Source of the DNA: Actinomadura sp. NBRC 104412
GTDB taxonomy: Bacteria; Actinomycetota; Actinomycetes; Streptosporangiales; Streptosporangiaceae
Length of the DNA stretch: 64,000 bases
Assembly (NCBI RefSeq): GCF_030269515.1
Contig: NZ_BSTM01000003.1
Coordinates: 162,102 to 226,101, forward strand
Direction of reading: 5' to 3'
In this document: piece after piece, positions 29,386-37,681 of the stretch
Numbering within the stretch: the stretch's first letter is position 1
Layout: each line of letters starts with the position of its first letter
Notes under the pieces: generated by a model
What the model was told of the DNA's origin: nothing
What the model saw: the letters and a program-made list of their open reading frames with translations, nothing else
Database searches by the model: none
Translations under genes and position numbers: made by a program

Positions 29386-29831
29386 ACAGAGTGCTCGTGC
29401 TGAACGGTCCGAACCTGCGGCGCCTCGGGGTGCGGGAACCGGAGGTGTACGGGTCGGCGACCTTCGAGGACCTGACCGCGCTGTGCCGCGACGCCGCGCG
29501 GCGGCTCGACCTCCAGGTGGACGTGCGGCAGACCGACGACGAGGCGGAGATGATCCGCTGGGTGCACGAGGCGGCCGACGAGCGGCTGCCCGTGGTGCTG
29601 AACCCGGCGGCGTTCACGCACTACTCCTACGCGCTGCGGGACGCGCTGGCGCAGCTCAAAGCACCGCTGGTCGAGGTGCACATCTCCAATCCCGCGGCCC
29701 GGGAGGAGTTCCGGCACACCTCGGTCGTCGCGGGCGTGGCGACGGGCACGGTCGCCGGGTTCGGGATGATGTCGTACGTCCTGGCGTTGCAGGCCGTCGC
29801 CGAGCTGCTCGCGGGCGGCGGCACGGACTGA
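29382..29831 (+). CDS. aroQ: Type II 3-dehydroquinate dehydratase
   Basis: The 149-residue enzyme has [20 protein letters not shown] at residues 6-25, with the catalytic Arg and Tyr, [16 protein letters not shown] near 72-87, and [20 protein letters not shown] near 94-113, which includes the catalytic His region. It dehydrates 3-dehydroquinate to 3-dehydroshikimate. ATG overlaps the aroB stop. Its stop is six bases from the end of the convergent tetR gene, so the aro operon ends here. Confidence 0.95.
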   Translation: MNRVLVLNGPNLRRLGVREPEVYGSATFEDLTALCRDAARRLDLQVDVRQTDDEAEMIRWVHEAADERLPVVLNPAAFTHYSYALRDALAQLKAPLVEVHISNPAAREEFRHTSVVAGVATGTVAGFGMMSYVLALQAVAELLAGGGTD

Positions 29832-29837
29832 GCCCGG

Positions 29838-30413
29838 TCAGGGGCCGCTCGCGGCGGCGCGGACCAGGTCCTTGAGCTCGGCGACGACCTCGTCCAGCGG
29901 GCGGACGTCGCGGTGGGCACGGCACAGGATGGTGGCGCCCTCGACGGCGGCGACGATCAGCGTGGCCAGCCGGACGGCGCGCCGCTCCGGGACCCCCGCG
30001 TTCTCCAGCCCGGTGGCCAGGGTGTCCTGCCAGCGGCCGAACGCGGCGGCGGTGGCGGCGGCGAGCCGCGGCGCCTCCTGGTGCGACTCGACGGTGACCG
30101 CGACGATCGGGCAGCCGGCCCGGAACTCGCTCTTGACCAGCACCTGCCGCCACCAGGTGACGAACGCCTCCACGGCCGAGGCGGCGTCGCCGCCCTCGAC
30201 GGCCGCCTGGATGCCGGCGTTGAGGAAGTCGCCGGCGTAGCGCACCGCCTCCTCGGCCAGCTGGGTCTTGCCGCCGGGGAAGTGGTGGTAGATCGAGCCG
30301 CGCGGGGCGCCGCTGTGCGCGATGACGTCGCGGAATCCGGTGCCGCTGTACCCGCGCTCGCGGAAGAGGTAGGCGGCGCTGCGCACCATGCGTTCCCGGC
30401 TGTCGGTCCCCAT
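29838..30413 (-). CDS. TetR-family transcriptional regulator
   Basis: The 191-residue protein has an N-terminal TetR helix-turn-helix: RERMVRSAAYLFRERGYSGT at residues 6-25 and AHSGAPRGSIYHHFPGGKTQ near 32-51. The C-terminal ligand domain contains WWRQVLVKSEFRAGCPIVAV, as in the YxaF/LmrA subgroup. It is divergent from an enoyl-CoA hydratase-like gene, and two TATGA/TCATA-type inverted repeats lie between them. The nearest one covers its own likely -10, so autorepression is expected. The ligand may be an acyl-CoA or a drug-like compound; this is inference. Confidence 0.9.
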   Translation of the reverse strand: MGTDSRERMVRSAAYLFRERGYSGTGFRDVIAHSGAPRGSIYHHFPGGKTQLAEEAVRYAGDFLNAGIQAAVEGGDAASAVEAFVTWWRQVLVKSEFRAGCPIVAVTVESHQEAPRLAAATAAAFGRWQDTLATGLENAGVPERRAVRLATLIVAAVEGATILCRAHRDVRPLDEVVAELKDLVRAAASGP

Positions 30414-30419
30414 ACAGCG

Positions 30420-30437
30420 ATTATGACATTCATCATA
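30420..30437 (-). promoter_or_regulatory. tetR promoter -10 overlapped by TATGA/TCATA operator
   Basis: On the minus strand CATAAT (30425-30420) lies six bases before the tetR ATG, suggesting a leaderless start. The inverted repeat TATGA (30422-30426) / TCATA (30433-30437) with a six-base spacer covers it. Occupancy would block tetR transcription. Confidence 0.55.
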
Positions 30438-30461
30438 TGAAGAAGCGCTTCTCCATGATGC

Positions 30462-30489
30462 TCGTCATAGGGATGATTCGCTATGACGA
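30462..30489. promoter_or_regulatory. Second TetR-type operator, 9-bp perfect arms
   Basis: TCGTCATAG (30462-30470) and CTATGACGA (30481-30489) are exactly complementary across ten bases. They share the GTCATA half-site of the site next to tetR. The position suits control of the rightward enoyl-CoA hydratase unit. Confidence 0.6.
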
Positions 30490-30638
30490 ACGTAATACCG
30501 AGCGTGAGGCGGGTCGCCATGGACGGACGGCCGACCGCGGGACTGGAGCAGCTCCGGACCCTGCTGGGACAGAACGGCGAGCATGATCTTCCAGCCCCGG
30601 CGGTGAAGGGAGCCCGGTGTGATCGACCTGCGACGTGA
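30483..30638 (+). pseudogene. 51-codon ORF, possible thioesterase N-terminal remnant
   Basis: ATG at 30483 opens 51 codons that run over the start of the next gene in another frame. The segment GLEQLRTLLGQNGEHDLPAP loosely resembles the beginning of PaaI-family thioesterases of actinomycetes, after which homology would be expected but is missing. This may be the stump of a deleted gene formerly controlled by the TetR operator, or a chance ORF. The similarity is from memory and weak. Confidence 0.2.
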
Positions 30639-31284
30639 GGGCGCGGTGTTCGTCCTGCGGTACGACGAGGGGGAGAACCGGTTCTCCCCCGGGTTCCTCG
30701 ACGAGGTCGGCGGCGCCCTGGACGAGGTGGAGAAGGCGGACGGGCCGCGCGCCCTGGTCACCGTCGGGACCGGCAGGTTCTACTCCAACGGCCTCGACCT
30801 GGACTGGCTGGGGGCCAACCCCGGGTCACTGGAGGAGTACCTCGCCCGCGTCCACGCCCTGTTCGCCCGGCTCCTGACCTTCCCCATGCCGACCGTCGCG
30901 GCGGTCAACGGCCACGCGTTCGCGGGCGGGGCCATGCTGGTGCTCTGCCACGACTTCGCCGTCATGCGCACCGGCCGCGGCTACTTCTGCCTGCCCGAGG
31001 TCGATCTGGGCATGAGCTTCACGCCGGGGATGAACGCGGTGATCTCGTCCCGGCTGCCGGTGGCCGTCGCGCACGAGGCGATGCTCACCGGGCGCCGGTA
31101 CACGGCGGAGGAGGCGCTGGCCGCCGGGATCGTCGCGGGCACCGCGGACGAGGCCGGGGTGCTGCCCGCGGCGATCGAGAAGGCCGCGGCCCTGGCGGGC
31201 AAGGACGGCGCGGTGATCGGCAGGATCCGCGCGGACCTGTACGGACGGGCGGTCGAGGCGTTGCGCGGCCCCGCCCTGGGGTGA
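30619..31284 (+). CDS. Enoyl-CoA hydratase/isomerase family protein (short form)
   Basis: The 221-residue protein has the crotonase fold: GRFYSNGLDLDWL near residue 52, and AAVNGHAFAGGAMLVLCHDF near 93-112 with the oxyanion-hole glycine. ECH-type enzymes usually have about 260 residues; this one is short at the C-terminus, like the delta3,delta2-enoyl-CoA isomerase (ECI/PECI) plant-type subgroup. The segment PEVDLGMSFTPGM near 130 has a glutamate in the catalytic region. Fatty acyl-CoA isomerisation is likely. GTG follows GAAGGGA. It is divergent from tetR and precedes the LLM gene. Confidence 0.85.
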   Translation: MIDLRREGAVFVLRYDEGENRFSPGFLDEVGGALDEVEKADGPRALVTVGTGRFYSNGLDLDWLGANPGSLEEYLARVHALFARLLTFPMPTVAAVNGHAFAGGAMLVLCHDFAVMRTGRGYFCLPEVDLGMSFTPGMNAVISSRLPVAVAHEAMLTGRRYTAEEALAAGIVAGTADEAGVLPAAIEKAAALAGKDGAVIGRIRADLYGRAVEALRGPALG

Positions 31285-31365
31285 CCGGACCCGTCACCCT
31301 AGAATCCGATTCGGTCGTTGGCCAAGACACGCCGCGGACTCCGCGGGACTCAGGAGGGATGCCGG

Positions 31366-32412
31366 ATGCGCATCGGGATGGGCCTCAACTACGCGGGCGG
31401 CTTCAAGGAGACCGTCGACGAGCTCGCCGACTACGAGAAGGCCGGCCTGGACATCGTCTTCGTCCCGGAGGCGTACAGCTTCGACGCGGTGAGCCAGCTC
31501 GGCTACATCGCCGCCAAGACGCGGCGGCTCGAACTGGCCTCGGGGATCCTGCCGCTCTACTCCCGCACCCCGACCCTGCTCGCGATGACCGCGGCCGGGC
31601 TCGACTACGTCTCCGACGGGCGGTTCTCGCTGGGCATCGGCGCGTCCGGCCCGCAGGTGATCGAGGGCTTCCACGGCGTCCCGTACACCGCGCCGCTCGG
31701 CCGCACCCGCGAGATCATCGAGATCTGCCGCAAGGTGTGGCGCCGGGAACGGCTGGAGCACCAGGGCCGGCACTACACGCTGCCGCTGCCCCCCGACCAG
31801 GGCACCGGCCTCGGCAAGGCCCTCAAGATCATCAACCGTCCGGTGCGGCCGGACATCCCCATCCTGGTCGCCGCGATCGGCCCCAAGAACGTGCGGCTGG
31901 CCGCCGAGATCGCGGACGGCTGGGAGCCGATCTTCTACGTCCCGGAGAAGGCCGCCGAGGTGTGGGGCGAGTCCCTGGCCGAGGGCAGGGCCGAGCGCGA
32001 CCCCGCCCTGGGCGAGCTGGACGTCATCGGCCAGGCCCCGCTGGCCATCGGCGACGACGTCCAGGGGTTCCTGGAGTTCGGCCGCCCGATGGCCGCGCTC
32101 TACATCGGCGGCATGGGCGCCAAGGGCCGCAACTTCTACAACGACCTGTGCCGCCGGTACGGGTGGGAGAAGGAGGCCGAGGAGATCCAGGATCTCTACC
32201 TGGACGGCAAGAAGGACGAGGCCGCGGCCAAGGTGCCGCGCGAGCTGCTGGAGAAGATGTCCCTGATCGGCTCGGAGGGCCACGTCCGCGAGCGCCTGTC
32301 GGCCCTGAAGGAGTCCGGCGTCACCACCCTCAACGTCACCCCCATCGCGGGCGACCACAAGGGCCGCCTGGCCCTCATCGAGAAGATCAAGGACATGGCG
32401 GCGGAGGCGTGA
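31366..32412 (+). CDS. LLM-class F420-dependent oxidoreductase
   Basis: The 348-residue protein has the luciferase-like TIM barrel. MRIGMGLNYAGGFKETVDEL at the N-terminus, LASGILPLYSRTPTLLAMTA near 58-77, GRFSLGIGASGPQVIEGFHG near 85-104 and IPILVAAIGPKNVRLAAEIA near 164-183 are typical of F420-dependent mycobacterial and actinomycete enzymes. It likely oxidises or reduces a small molecule with F420. ATG at 31366 follows AGGAGGG at seven bases. TAGAAT near 31300 may be its -10. The last about 60 residues (EKMSLIGSEGHVRERLSALK) resemble the LLM C-terminus. Confidence 0.9.
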   Translation: MRIGMGLNYAGGFKETVDELADYEKAGLDIVFVPEAYSFDAVSQLGYIAAKTRRLELASGILPLYSRTPTLLAMTAAGLDYVSDGRFSLGIGASGPQVIEGFHGVPYTAPLGRTREIIEICRKVWRRERLEHQGRHYTLPLPPDQGTGLGKALKIINRPVRPDIPILVAAIGPKNVRLAAEIADGWEPIFYVPEKAAEVWGESLAEGRAERDPALGELDVIGQAPLAIGDDVQGFLEFGRPMAALYIGGMGAKGRNFYNDLCRRYGWEKEAEEIQDLYLDGKKDEAAAKVPRELLEKMSLIGSEGHVRERLSALKESGVTTLNVTPIAGDHKGRLALIEKIKDMAAEA

Positions 32413-32467
32413 CCTCCTGAGCACCTCCTGAGCACGGCCTGAGTTCGGGGCGGCGCGGCGGCCGCCA

Positions 32468-32473
32468 TAGGGT
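32468..32473 (+). promoter_or_regulatory. Leaderless -10 element TAGGGT before the M24 peptidase
   Basis: TAGGGT is followed by six bases and ATG at 32480, with no ribosome-binding site. This promoter would restart transcription of the peptidase-efp-nusB block after the inserted genes. Confidence 0.55.
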
Positions 32474-32479
32474 ACGGCC

Positions 32480-33556
32480 ATGGGAGAGCAGCACGTGAGG
32501 CGGCGGGCGGCGCTCGCCGCCCGGATCGCCGCCGACGCCGATGCCGTGCTCGTCACGCGGCTGGTCAACGTCCGGTACCTGACCGGGCTGGACAGTTCCA
32601 ACGCCGCGCTGCTGGTGGCCGCCGACGGCGGTGCCGTGCTGTGCACCGACCCGCGCTACGCCGGCACCGCCGAGCGGATCTGCCCGGAGCTGGAGCTGGT
32701 CGTCGCGCGGCCCACCGCCGTCGCCCTCACCTCGCGGGCCGCGGAGGACGGCATGGGACGGCTGGCCTTCGAGGCGCACGACGTCACCGTCGAGCGGCAC
32801 GCCGAGCTGGAGGCGGTCGACGACGCCCCCGAGCTGCGCCCCGCGGGCCGTCCCGTGGAGGAGCTGCGCATGGTCAAGGACGAGGACGAGATCGACCTGC
32901 TGCGCGAGGCATGCGCGATCTCCGACCGGGCCTTCGCCGGCCTGCTCACCACCCTGCGCCCCGGCATGACCGAACGGGACGCGGCGATCGACCTGGAGCG
33001 CCGCATGGTCGACCTGGGCGCCGAGAGCCCCGCGTTCGACACCATCGTCGCGTCCGGGCCCAACGGCGCCATCCCGCACCACCGCCCGGGGGACCGGGCG
33101 CTGGCCAAGGGCGACCTGGTCACCTTCGACTTCGGCGCCCGCTACGGCGGCTACCACGCCGACATGACCCGTACCGTCGCGCTGGGCGAGCCCGCGGACT
33201 GGCAGCGCGAGGTGTACGACCTGGTGCGCGCGGCGCAGCGGGCCGGGGTCGAGGCCGCGGTGCCCGGCGCCGCGACCAGGGAGGTGGACGCCGCGGCCCG
33301 CGACGTCATCAAGGACGCGGGGTACGGCGACCACTTCACCCACGGTCTCGGGCACGGCGTGGGCCTGGAGATCCACGAGGCCCCGCTCATGGGGTACGAC
33401 AAGACCGGTAAGCTGAGGGACCGAGTTCCGATCACCGCCGAGCCCGGGGTCTACCTCGCCGGCCGGGGCGGGGTCCGCATCGAGGACACGCTGGTCGTCC
33501 GGGCGAGCGGGCCGGAGCTCCTCACCGAGACGACCAGGGAACTGCTCGTCCTCTGA
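32480..33556 (+). CDS. pepQ: M24 family metallopeptidase (Xaa-Pro aminopeptidase)
   Basis: The 358-residue protein has an N-terminal creatinase-like domain (residues 1-125) and a C-terminal pita-bread domain. The five metal ligands are visible: Asp in FDFGARYGGYHADMTRTVAL (both Asp residues), His in HGLGHGVGLEIHEAP near 287, Glu in ITAEPGVYL near 319 and Glu in GGVRIEDTLVV near 331. It cleaves X-Pro bonds. In actinobacteria this gene typically lies between the aro genes and efp, as here. It is preceded by its own leaderless promoter. Confidence 0.93.
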   Translation: MGEQHVRRRAALAARIAADADAVLVTRLVNVRYLTGLDSSNAALLVAADGGAVLCTDPRYAGTAERICPELELVVARPTAVALTSRAAEDGMGRLAFEAHDVTVERHAELEAVDDAPELRPAGRPVEELRMVKDEDEIDLLREACAISDRAFAGLLTTLRPGMTERDAAIDLERRMVDLGAESPAFDTIVASGPNGAIPHHRPGDRALAKGDLVTFDFGARYGGYHADMTRTVALGEPADWQREVYDLVRAAQRAGVEAAVPGAATREVDAAARDVIKDAGYGDHFTHGLGHGVGLEIHEAPLMGYDKTGKLRDRVPITAEPGVYLAGRGGVRIEDTLVVRASGPELLTETTRELLVL

Positions 33557-33637
33557 ACGCCGGGCCAGGCCCGCGGGGGCGGACGGACGGGCGGGACGAA
33601 CGACCGAGGCGGGAGGGACCCGCCGGGAGAGGACGCC

Positions 33638-34195
33638 GTGGCGACGACGAACGACCTGAAGAACGGCATGACGCTGAACCTGGACGGCCAGCTGTGGACG
33701 GTCCTGGAGTTCCAGCACGTCAAGCCCGGCAAGGGCGGCGCGTTCGTCCGGACCAAGCTCAAGAACGTGCTGTCGGGCAAGGTCGTGGACCGGACCTTCA
33801 ACGCCGGCACCAAGGTCGACGTGGCGACCGTCGACAAGCGGGAGATGCAGTACCTCTACCGCGAGGGCGAGGACTTCGTCTTCATGGACACCGAGACCTA
33901 CGACCAGCCGCACATCCCGGGCACCGTCGTGGGGACCGCGGCCGACTACCTGCTGCCCGAGCAGAACGCGGTGATCGCCTTCAACGACGACAACCCGCTG
34001 TACGTGGAGCTGCCCGCGGCCGTCGTGCTGGAGGTCACCCAGACCGAGCCCGGCCTTCAGGGCGACCGCTCCACGGGCGGCACCAAGCCCGCCACGCTGG
34101 AGACCGGGGCGCAGATCAACGTGCCGCTGTTCATCACCACCGGCGAGAAGGTCAAGGTCGACACCCGGTCCGGCGAATACCTCGGCCGCGCTTGA
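33638..34195 (+). CDS. efp: Translation elongation factor P
   Basis: The 185-residue protein has three OB/KOW-like domains. The loop [16 protein letters not shown] near residues 29-44 has Lys32 at the tip that enters the ribosomal P site. [20 protein letters not shown] near 70 and the C-terminal [17 protein letters not shown] are typical. EF-P relieves stalling at polyproline stretches, which are frequent in this genome (FtsZ linker, FtsI tail). GTG follows GGGAGAGGA. Confidence 0.97.
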   Translation: MATTNDLKNGMTLNLDGQLWTVLEFQHVKPGKGGAFVRTKLKNVLSGKVVDRTFNAGTKVDVATVDKREMQYLYREGEDFVFMDTETYDQPHIPGTVVGTAADYLLPEQNAVIAFNDDNPLYVELPAAVVLEVTQTEPGLQGDRSTGGTKPATLETGAQINVPLFITTGEKVKVDTRSGEYLGRA

Positions 34196-34249
34196 TGGCC
34201 GTTCCTCCCCCGGCGCGGCACCCGGAGACACGAGCCCAGAGGCGAGGTC

Positions 34250-34672
34250 ATGGCCGCCCGCACTAAGGCGCGCAGGCTGGCGCTGGACATCCTGTTCGCC
34301 GCCGAGCTGCGCGAAGAGAGCCCGGTCGCCGTGCTGGAGCAGCGCGGCCGCCCCAACCAGGACGAGCTGTCGGCCTTCGACCACGCGGTACGGCTGGTGC
34401 GCGGCGTCCAGGAGCACCGTGAGCGCATCGACGAGCTGCTGTCCACCTACGCCGCCGGCTGGACGCTGGACCGGATGCCCGCGGTCGACCGCAACATCCT
34501 GCGGATGGGCGCGTTCGAGCTGCTGTGGGTGGACGACGTCCCGGACGGTGTGGCGGTGAGCGAGGCGGTGGCGCTGGCCACCGACCTGTCCACCGACGAG
34601 TCCCCCCGGTTCGTCAACGGCCTGCTGGCGCGGCTCCAGCAGCTCAAACCGTCCCTCTCGCTGGACGGCTAG
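34250..34672 (+). CDS. nusB: Transcription antitermination factor NusB
   Basis: The 140-residue all-helical protein starts ARTKARRLALDILFAAELRE, the Arg-rich helix that contacts boxA RNA. It continues with HRERIDELLSTYAAGWTLDR near 60 and DRNILRMGAFELLWVDDVPD near 81, and ends with RFVNGLLARLQQLK. It works with NusE/S10 in rRNA antitermination. Its position 54 bases after efp is the usual actinobacterial order. Confidence 0.96.
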   Translation: MAARTKARRLALDILFAAELREESPVAVLEQRGRPNQDELSAFDHAVRLVRGVQEHRERIDELLSTYAAGWTLDRMPAVDRNILRMGAFELLWVDDVPDGVAVSEAVALATDLSTDESPRFVNGLLARLQQLKPSLSLDG

Positions 34673-34717
34673 GCCCCCGCGGACGGGCCCGGCTGGCTAG
34701 GGTGGGTGCCACGAGGG

Positions 34718-35512
34718 ATGAGCAGGCCAGAGGAGCGCGACATCAAGGGATCCGGCACGGCCGCCCGGCAGGGGCGATGGCCCCGCGGCGGCGGCAAGGT
34801 GCGCAGCGCCGTCCTGTGGGACGCGCTGCGCAAGGTGCTGGACCGCCTCGACCCCGGAGCGACCCCCCACGACATCGTCGACGTCGGCGGCGGCACGGGC
34901 GGTTTCGCGGTGCCGATGGCCGAGCTGGGGCACCGGGTGACGGTGGTCGACTCCAGCCTGGACGCGCTGGCCGCCCTGGAACGCCGCGCCGCGGAGTCGG
35001 GCGTCACCGTGCACGCGGTGCAGGGCGACGCGGTCGACCTGCCCGACCTGCTCGGCCGGGACGCCGCCGACCTGGTGCTGTGCCACAGCGTGCTGGAGTA
35101 CGTGGACGACCCGGCCGCGGCGATGGCCGCGCTGACCGCCACCGTCCGCGCCGGCGGGTCGGTGAGCGTGCTGGTCCCCGGCCAGGTCGCGGCGGCGCTG
35201 CACCGCGCGCTCGCCGGGCATTTCGACGACGCCCGCCGGGCGCTGACCGACCCGTCCGGGCGCTGGGGCGAGCACGACCACACGCCCCGCCGGTTCACCC
35301 GCCAGTCGCTGTCGGCGCTCGTGGAGAACGCCGGTCTGCGGGTCGGCGCGCTGCACGGGGTGCGGATCTTCGCCGATCTGGTGCCGAACGGGCTGCTGGA
35401 GGCCGAGCAGGACGCCGAGTCGCTGATCGCGCTGGAGGCGGTCGCGGCCGTCCACCCGGTCCTGCGGGAGCTGGCCACCCAGTTGCACGTGGTCGCGGAC
35501 CGTGTTCGCTAG
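34718..35512 (+). CDS. Class I SAM-dependent methyltransferase
   Basis: The 264-residue protein has the Rossmann-type motif I VDVGGGTGGFAVPMAELGHR near residues 51-70, motif II VVDSSLDALAALERR near 74, GDAVDLPDLLG near 102, and DLVLCHSVLEYVDDPAAAMA near 119. The substrate is unknown. I chose ATG at 34718 because TAGGGT at 34698-34703 would start transcription just before it; a GTG four codons earlier would be inside the promoter. It lies between nusB and the Y-family polymerase gene. Confidence 0.88.
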   Translation: MSRPEERDIKGSGTAARQGRWPRGGGKVRSAVLWDALRKVLDRLDPGATPHDIVDVGGGTGGFAVPMAELGHRVTVVDSSLDALAALERRAAESGVTVHAVQGDAVDLPDLLGRDAADLVLCHSVLEYVDDPAAAMAALTATVRAGGSVSVLVPGQVAAALHRALAGHFDDARRALTDPSGRWGEHDHTPRRFTRQSLSALVENAGLRVGALHGVRIFADLVPNGLLEAEQDAESLIALEAVAAVHPVLRELATQLHVVADRVR

Positions 35513-35578
35513 CGTGTCCGCCGGCAGGCACCCCCGGCGCCGGGCGCCGCGTGCGATCGCCGTGGCAGAGGTGGCCGG

Positions 35579-36865
35579 ATGAGCCGTAAGCAGCAACTGC
35601 ACCGGCCGGGGCCGCAACCGGGGCCTCCGGCCGACGACTCCGGGTGCCCGATCCTCCATGTCGACATGGACGCGTTCTTCGTCAGCGTGGAACTGCTGGA
35701 GCGGCCCGAGCTGCGCGGGCGTCCCGTGATCGTGGGCGGGGTGGGGGCGCGCGGCGTGGTGTCGGCGGCCTCCTACGAGGCGCGCGAGTACGGCGTCCAC
35801 TCGGCGATGCCGATGAGCAGGGCCCGGCGGCTGTGCCCGCAGGCGGTGGTGCTGCCGCCCAGGCACAAGCGGTACGCGAAGGTGTCGGCCGCCGTGTTCG
35901 AGATCTTCCGTACCGTCACCCCGCTGGTCGAGCCGCTGTCGCTGGACGAGGCGTTCCTGGACGTGGCGGGTGCGCGGCGCCGCCTGGGCCCGCCCGCGGC
36001 GATCGCGGCGGCGCTCAGGGAGCAGGTGCGCGAGCAGCAGGGCATCACCTGCTCGGTGGGGGTGGCGTCCACCAAGTTCGTCGCCAAGCTCGCCTCCACC
36101 CGGTGCAAGCCGGACGGTCTGCTGGTGGTGCCCGCCGACGGTGTCGAGGAGTTCCTGCATCCGCTGCCCGTGGCCGCCCTGTGGGGGGTCGGGGAGCGCA
36201 CCGAGGAGGCCCTGACCCGCCTCGGGCTGCGGACCGTGGGCCAGCTCGCCCGCGTCCCCCTGGCCACGCTCCAGCGCGAGCTGGGCAACGCGGTGGGAAG
36301 CCACCTGAACGAGCTGTCGTGGGGACGGGACCCGCGCCCGGTCGTCCCGCGCACCCCCGACAAGAGCATCGGCGCCGAGGAGACCTTCGCCACCGACGTC
36401 GACGACCCGGAGATCATCCGGCGGGAGCTGCTGCGGCTGGCCGAGAAGGTGGGCGCCAGGCTCCGTGCGAGCGGGAACGCGGGCCGCACGGTGAGCGTCA
36501 AACTGAGAATGGCGAACTTCAAGACCATCACCCGGTCGCGCACGCTGCGCGAGCCCACCGATCTCGCCCGTGTGATCTACATCACAGCAACTGAGCTGTA
36601 CGAAGGGGCGGGCCTGGAACGGGTACGACTCCGGCTGGTGGGCGTCCGGGTGGAGAACCTGGGGCCCGCCGACCAGGCCCCCCGCCAGCTGGCCCTCGAC
36701 GAACCCGAGATCGGCTGGAGAGAGGCCGAACGCGCGATGGACCAGGTCGCGCACCGGTTCGGCAGCGGTGCCGTCCGGCCGGCCGCGCTGGTCCGCCGCG
36801 CGACCCACGGTGAGGCAGAAGGTGAGGCCCGAGAAGGCTCACGAGACGGCAGGGACGTACGGTAA
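35579..36865 (+). CDS. dinB: DNA polymerase IV (Y family)
   Basis: The 428-residue translesion polymerase has the catalytic carboxylates in HVDMDAFFVSVELLERPELR near residue 27 and EPLSLDEAFLDVAG near 119. SAASYEAREYGVHSAMPM near 61 and the helix-hairpin-helix LWGVGERTEEALTRLGLRTV near 201 are standard. The little-finger domain follows, and PRQLALDE near 366 may be the beta-clamp binding motif. It copies damaged DNA at low fidelity. No LexA-type box was evident upstream. Confidence 0.94.
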   Translation: MSRKQQLHRPGPQPGPPADDSGCPILHVDMDAFFVSVELLERPELRGRPVIVGGVGARGVVSAASYEAREYGVHSAMPMSRARRLCPQAVVLPPRHKRYAKVSAAVFEIFRTVTPLVEPLSLDEAFLDVAGARRRLGPPAAIAAALREQVREQQGITCSVGVASTKFVAKLASTRCKPDGLLVVPADGVEEFLHPLPVAALWGVGERTEEALTRLGLRTVGQLARVPLATLQRELGNAVGSHLNELSWGRDPRPVVPRTPDKSIGAEETFATDVDDPEIIRRELLRLAEKVGARLRASGNAGRTVSVKLRMANFKTITRSRTLREPTDLARVIYITATELYEGAGLERVRLRLVGVRVENLGPADQAPRQLALDEPEIGWREAERAMDQVAHRFGSGAVRPAALVRRATHGEAEGEAREGSRDGRDVR

Positions 36866-37015
36866 TGAGAGCGCACGCGGAGTTGACCCCCATATGGTCT
36901 TGGGTTGGCCGTTCGCTTTCGTCCCCTCCCCGCGACTCGTATTCTGGGCATATCACCGTTGAGGTTCCCGTCCTGCACCGGATACCCCGTCGCGGGGCTG
37001 TCGTTGGGAGGCGCC

Positions 37016-37435
37016 GTGCCGCTGTCTGAGCACGAGCAGCGCATGCTCGACCAGATCGAGCAGGCGTTGTACGCCGAGGATCCGAAGTTCGCTCACGCGG
37101 TCCGCTCGACCAACCCACAGGTCCATTACAAGCGCCGGATCGTCAAGGCCACCCTCGGTTTCGTGGTGGGCGTGTGCGCGCTGATGACCGGCCTGGTCAT
37201 GAACGCCGGAACGGTCACGGTCGCCGTGAGCGTGACCGGCTTCCTGCTCATGGTCGTCTGTTGCGTCTGGGCGCTGACCAGTTGGAAGCGCATGACCGGG
37301 GTCGGCGCCGAACCCGCCGTTCCGGGTGAGGGCGACGCCGGGGGAGGCCGCCAGGCCCGCCGGGGCCGCGCCGGCCGCCGCGGCTTCATGGAGCGGATGG
37401 AGGAGCGCTGGCGCCGCCGCACCGAGGGGGAGTGA
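37016..37435 (+). CDS. DUF3040 membrane protein
   Basis: The 139-residue protein begins PLSEHEQRMLDQIEQALYAE, the DUF3040 signature. It has two transmembrane helices (about residues 45-62 and 66-84) and a basic Arg-rich C-terminal tail. This family is actinobacterial and often lies next to the dcw cluster, but its role is unknown. GTG at 37016 follows GGGAGG. The 150-base upstream region is relatively AT-richer and probably holds its promoter (TTGACC at 36882-36887, TATTCT near 36940). Confidence 0.9.
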   Translation: MPLSEHEQRMLDQIEQALYAEDPKFAHAVRSTNPQVHYKRRIVKATLGFVVGVCALMTGLVMNAGTVTVAVSVTGFLLMVVCCVWALTSWKRMTGVGAEPAVPGEGDAGGGRQARRGRAGRRGFMERMEERWRRRTEGE

Positions 37436-37650
37436 AAGGCCTCCGCGGGGGCGACCCCCGGAACCCCTGGTGGCGTCCCGCCCGATAGCCCCCTGCCCGC
37501 GAGCGACCGCCCGGCATGATCGCCGGTGGCCGCGCCGCACGCCGCGATCCCAGCGACACGGACAGCACGACACGAGACGGCAGGACCTGAGAACGCCATG
37601 CCGCCCGTGGCCCGCAGCCACGAGGCGGCTTTCGCGTTTCCGGGGCCGGG

Positions 37651-37681
37651 CCGCCCGCCGGTGTCAGCGGTCGGCGGGCGG
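37651..37681 (-). terminator. Hairpin at the 3' end of the tgpA gene
   Basis: CCGCCCGCCG (37651-37660) and CGGCGGGCGG (37672-37681) form a perfect ten-base-pair stem that includes the tgpA stop codon. No U-run follows, as is usual for hairpin terminators in high-GC actinomycetes. The 228 bases between DUF3040 and tgpA also hold a GGGGGCGACCCCC hairpin near 37447-37459 that may terminate the rightward gene. Confidence 0.4.
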
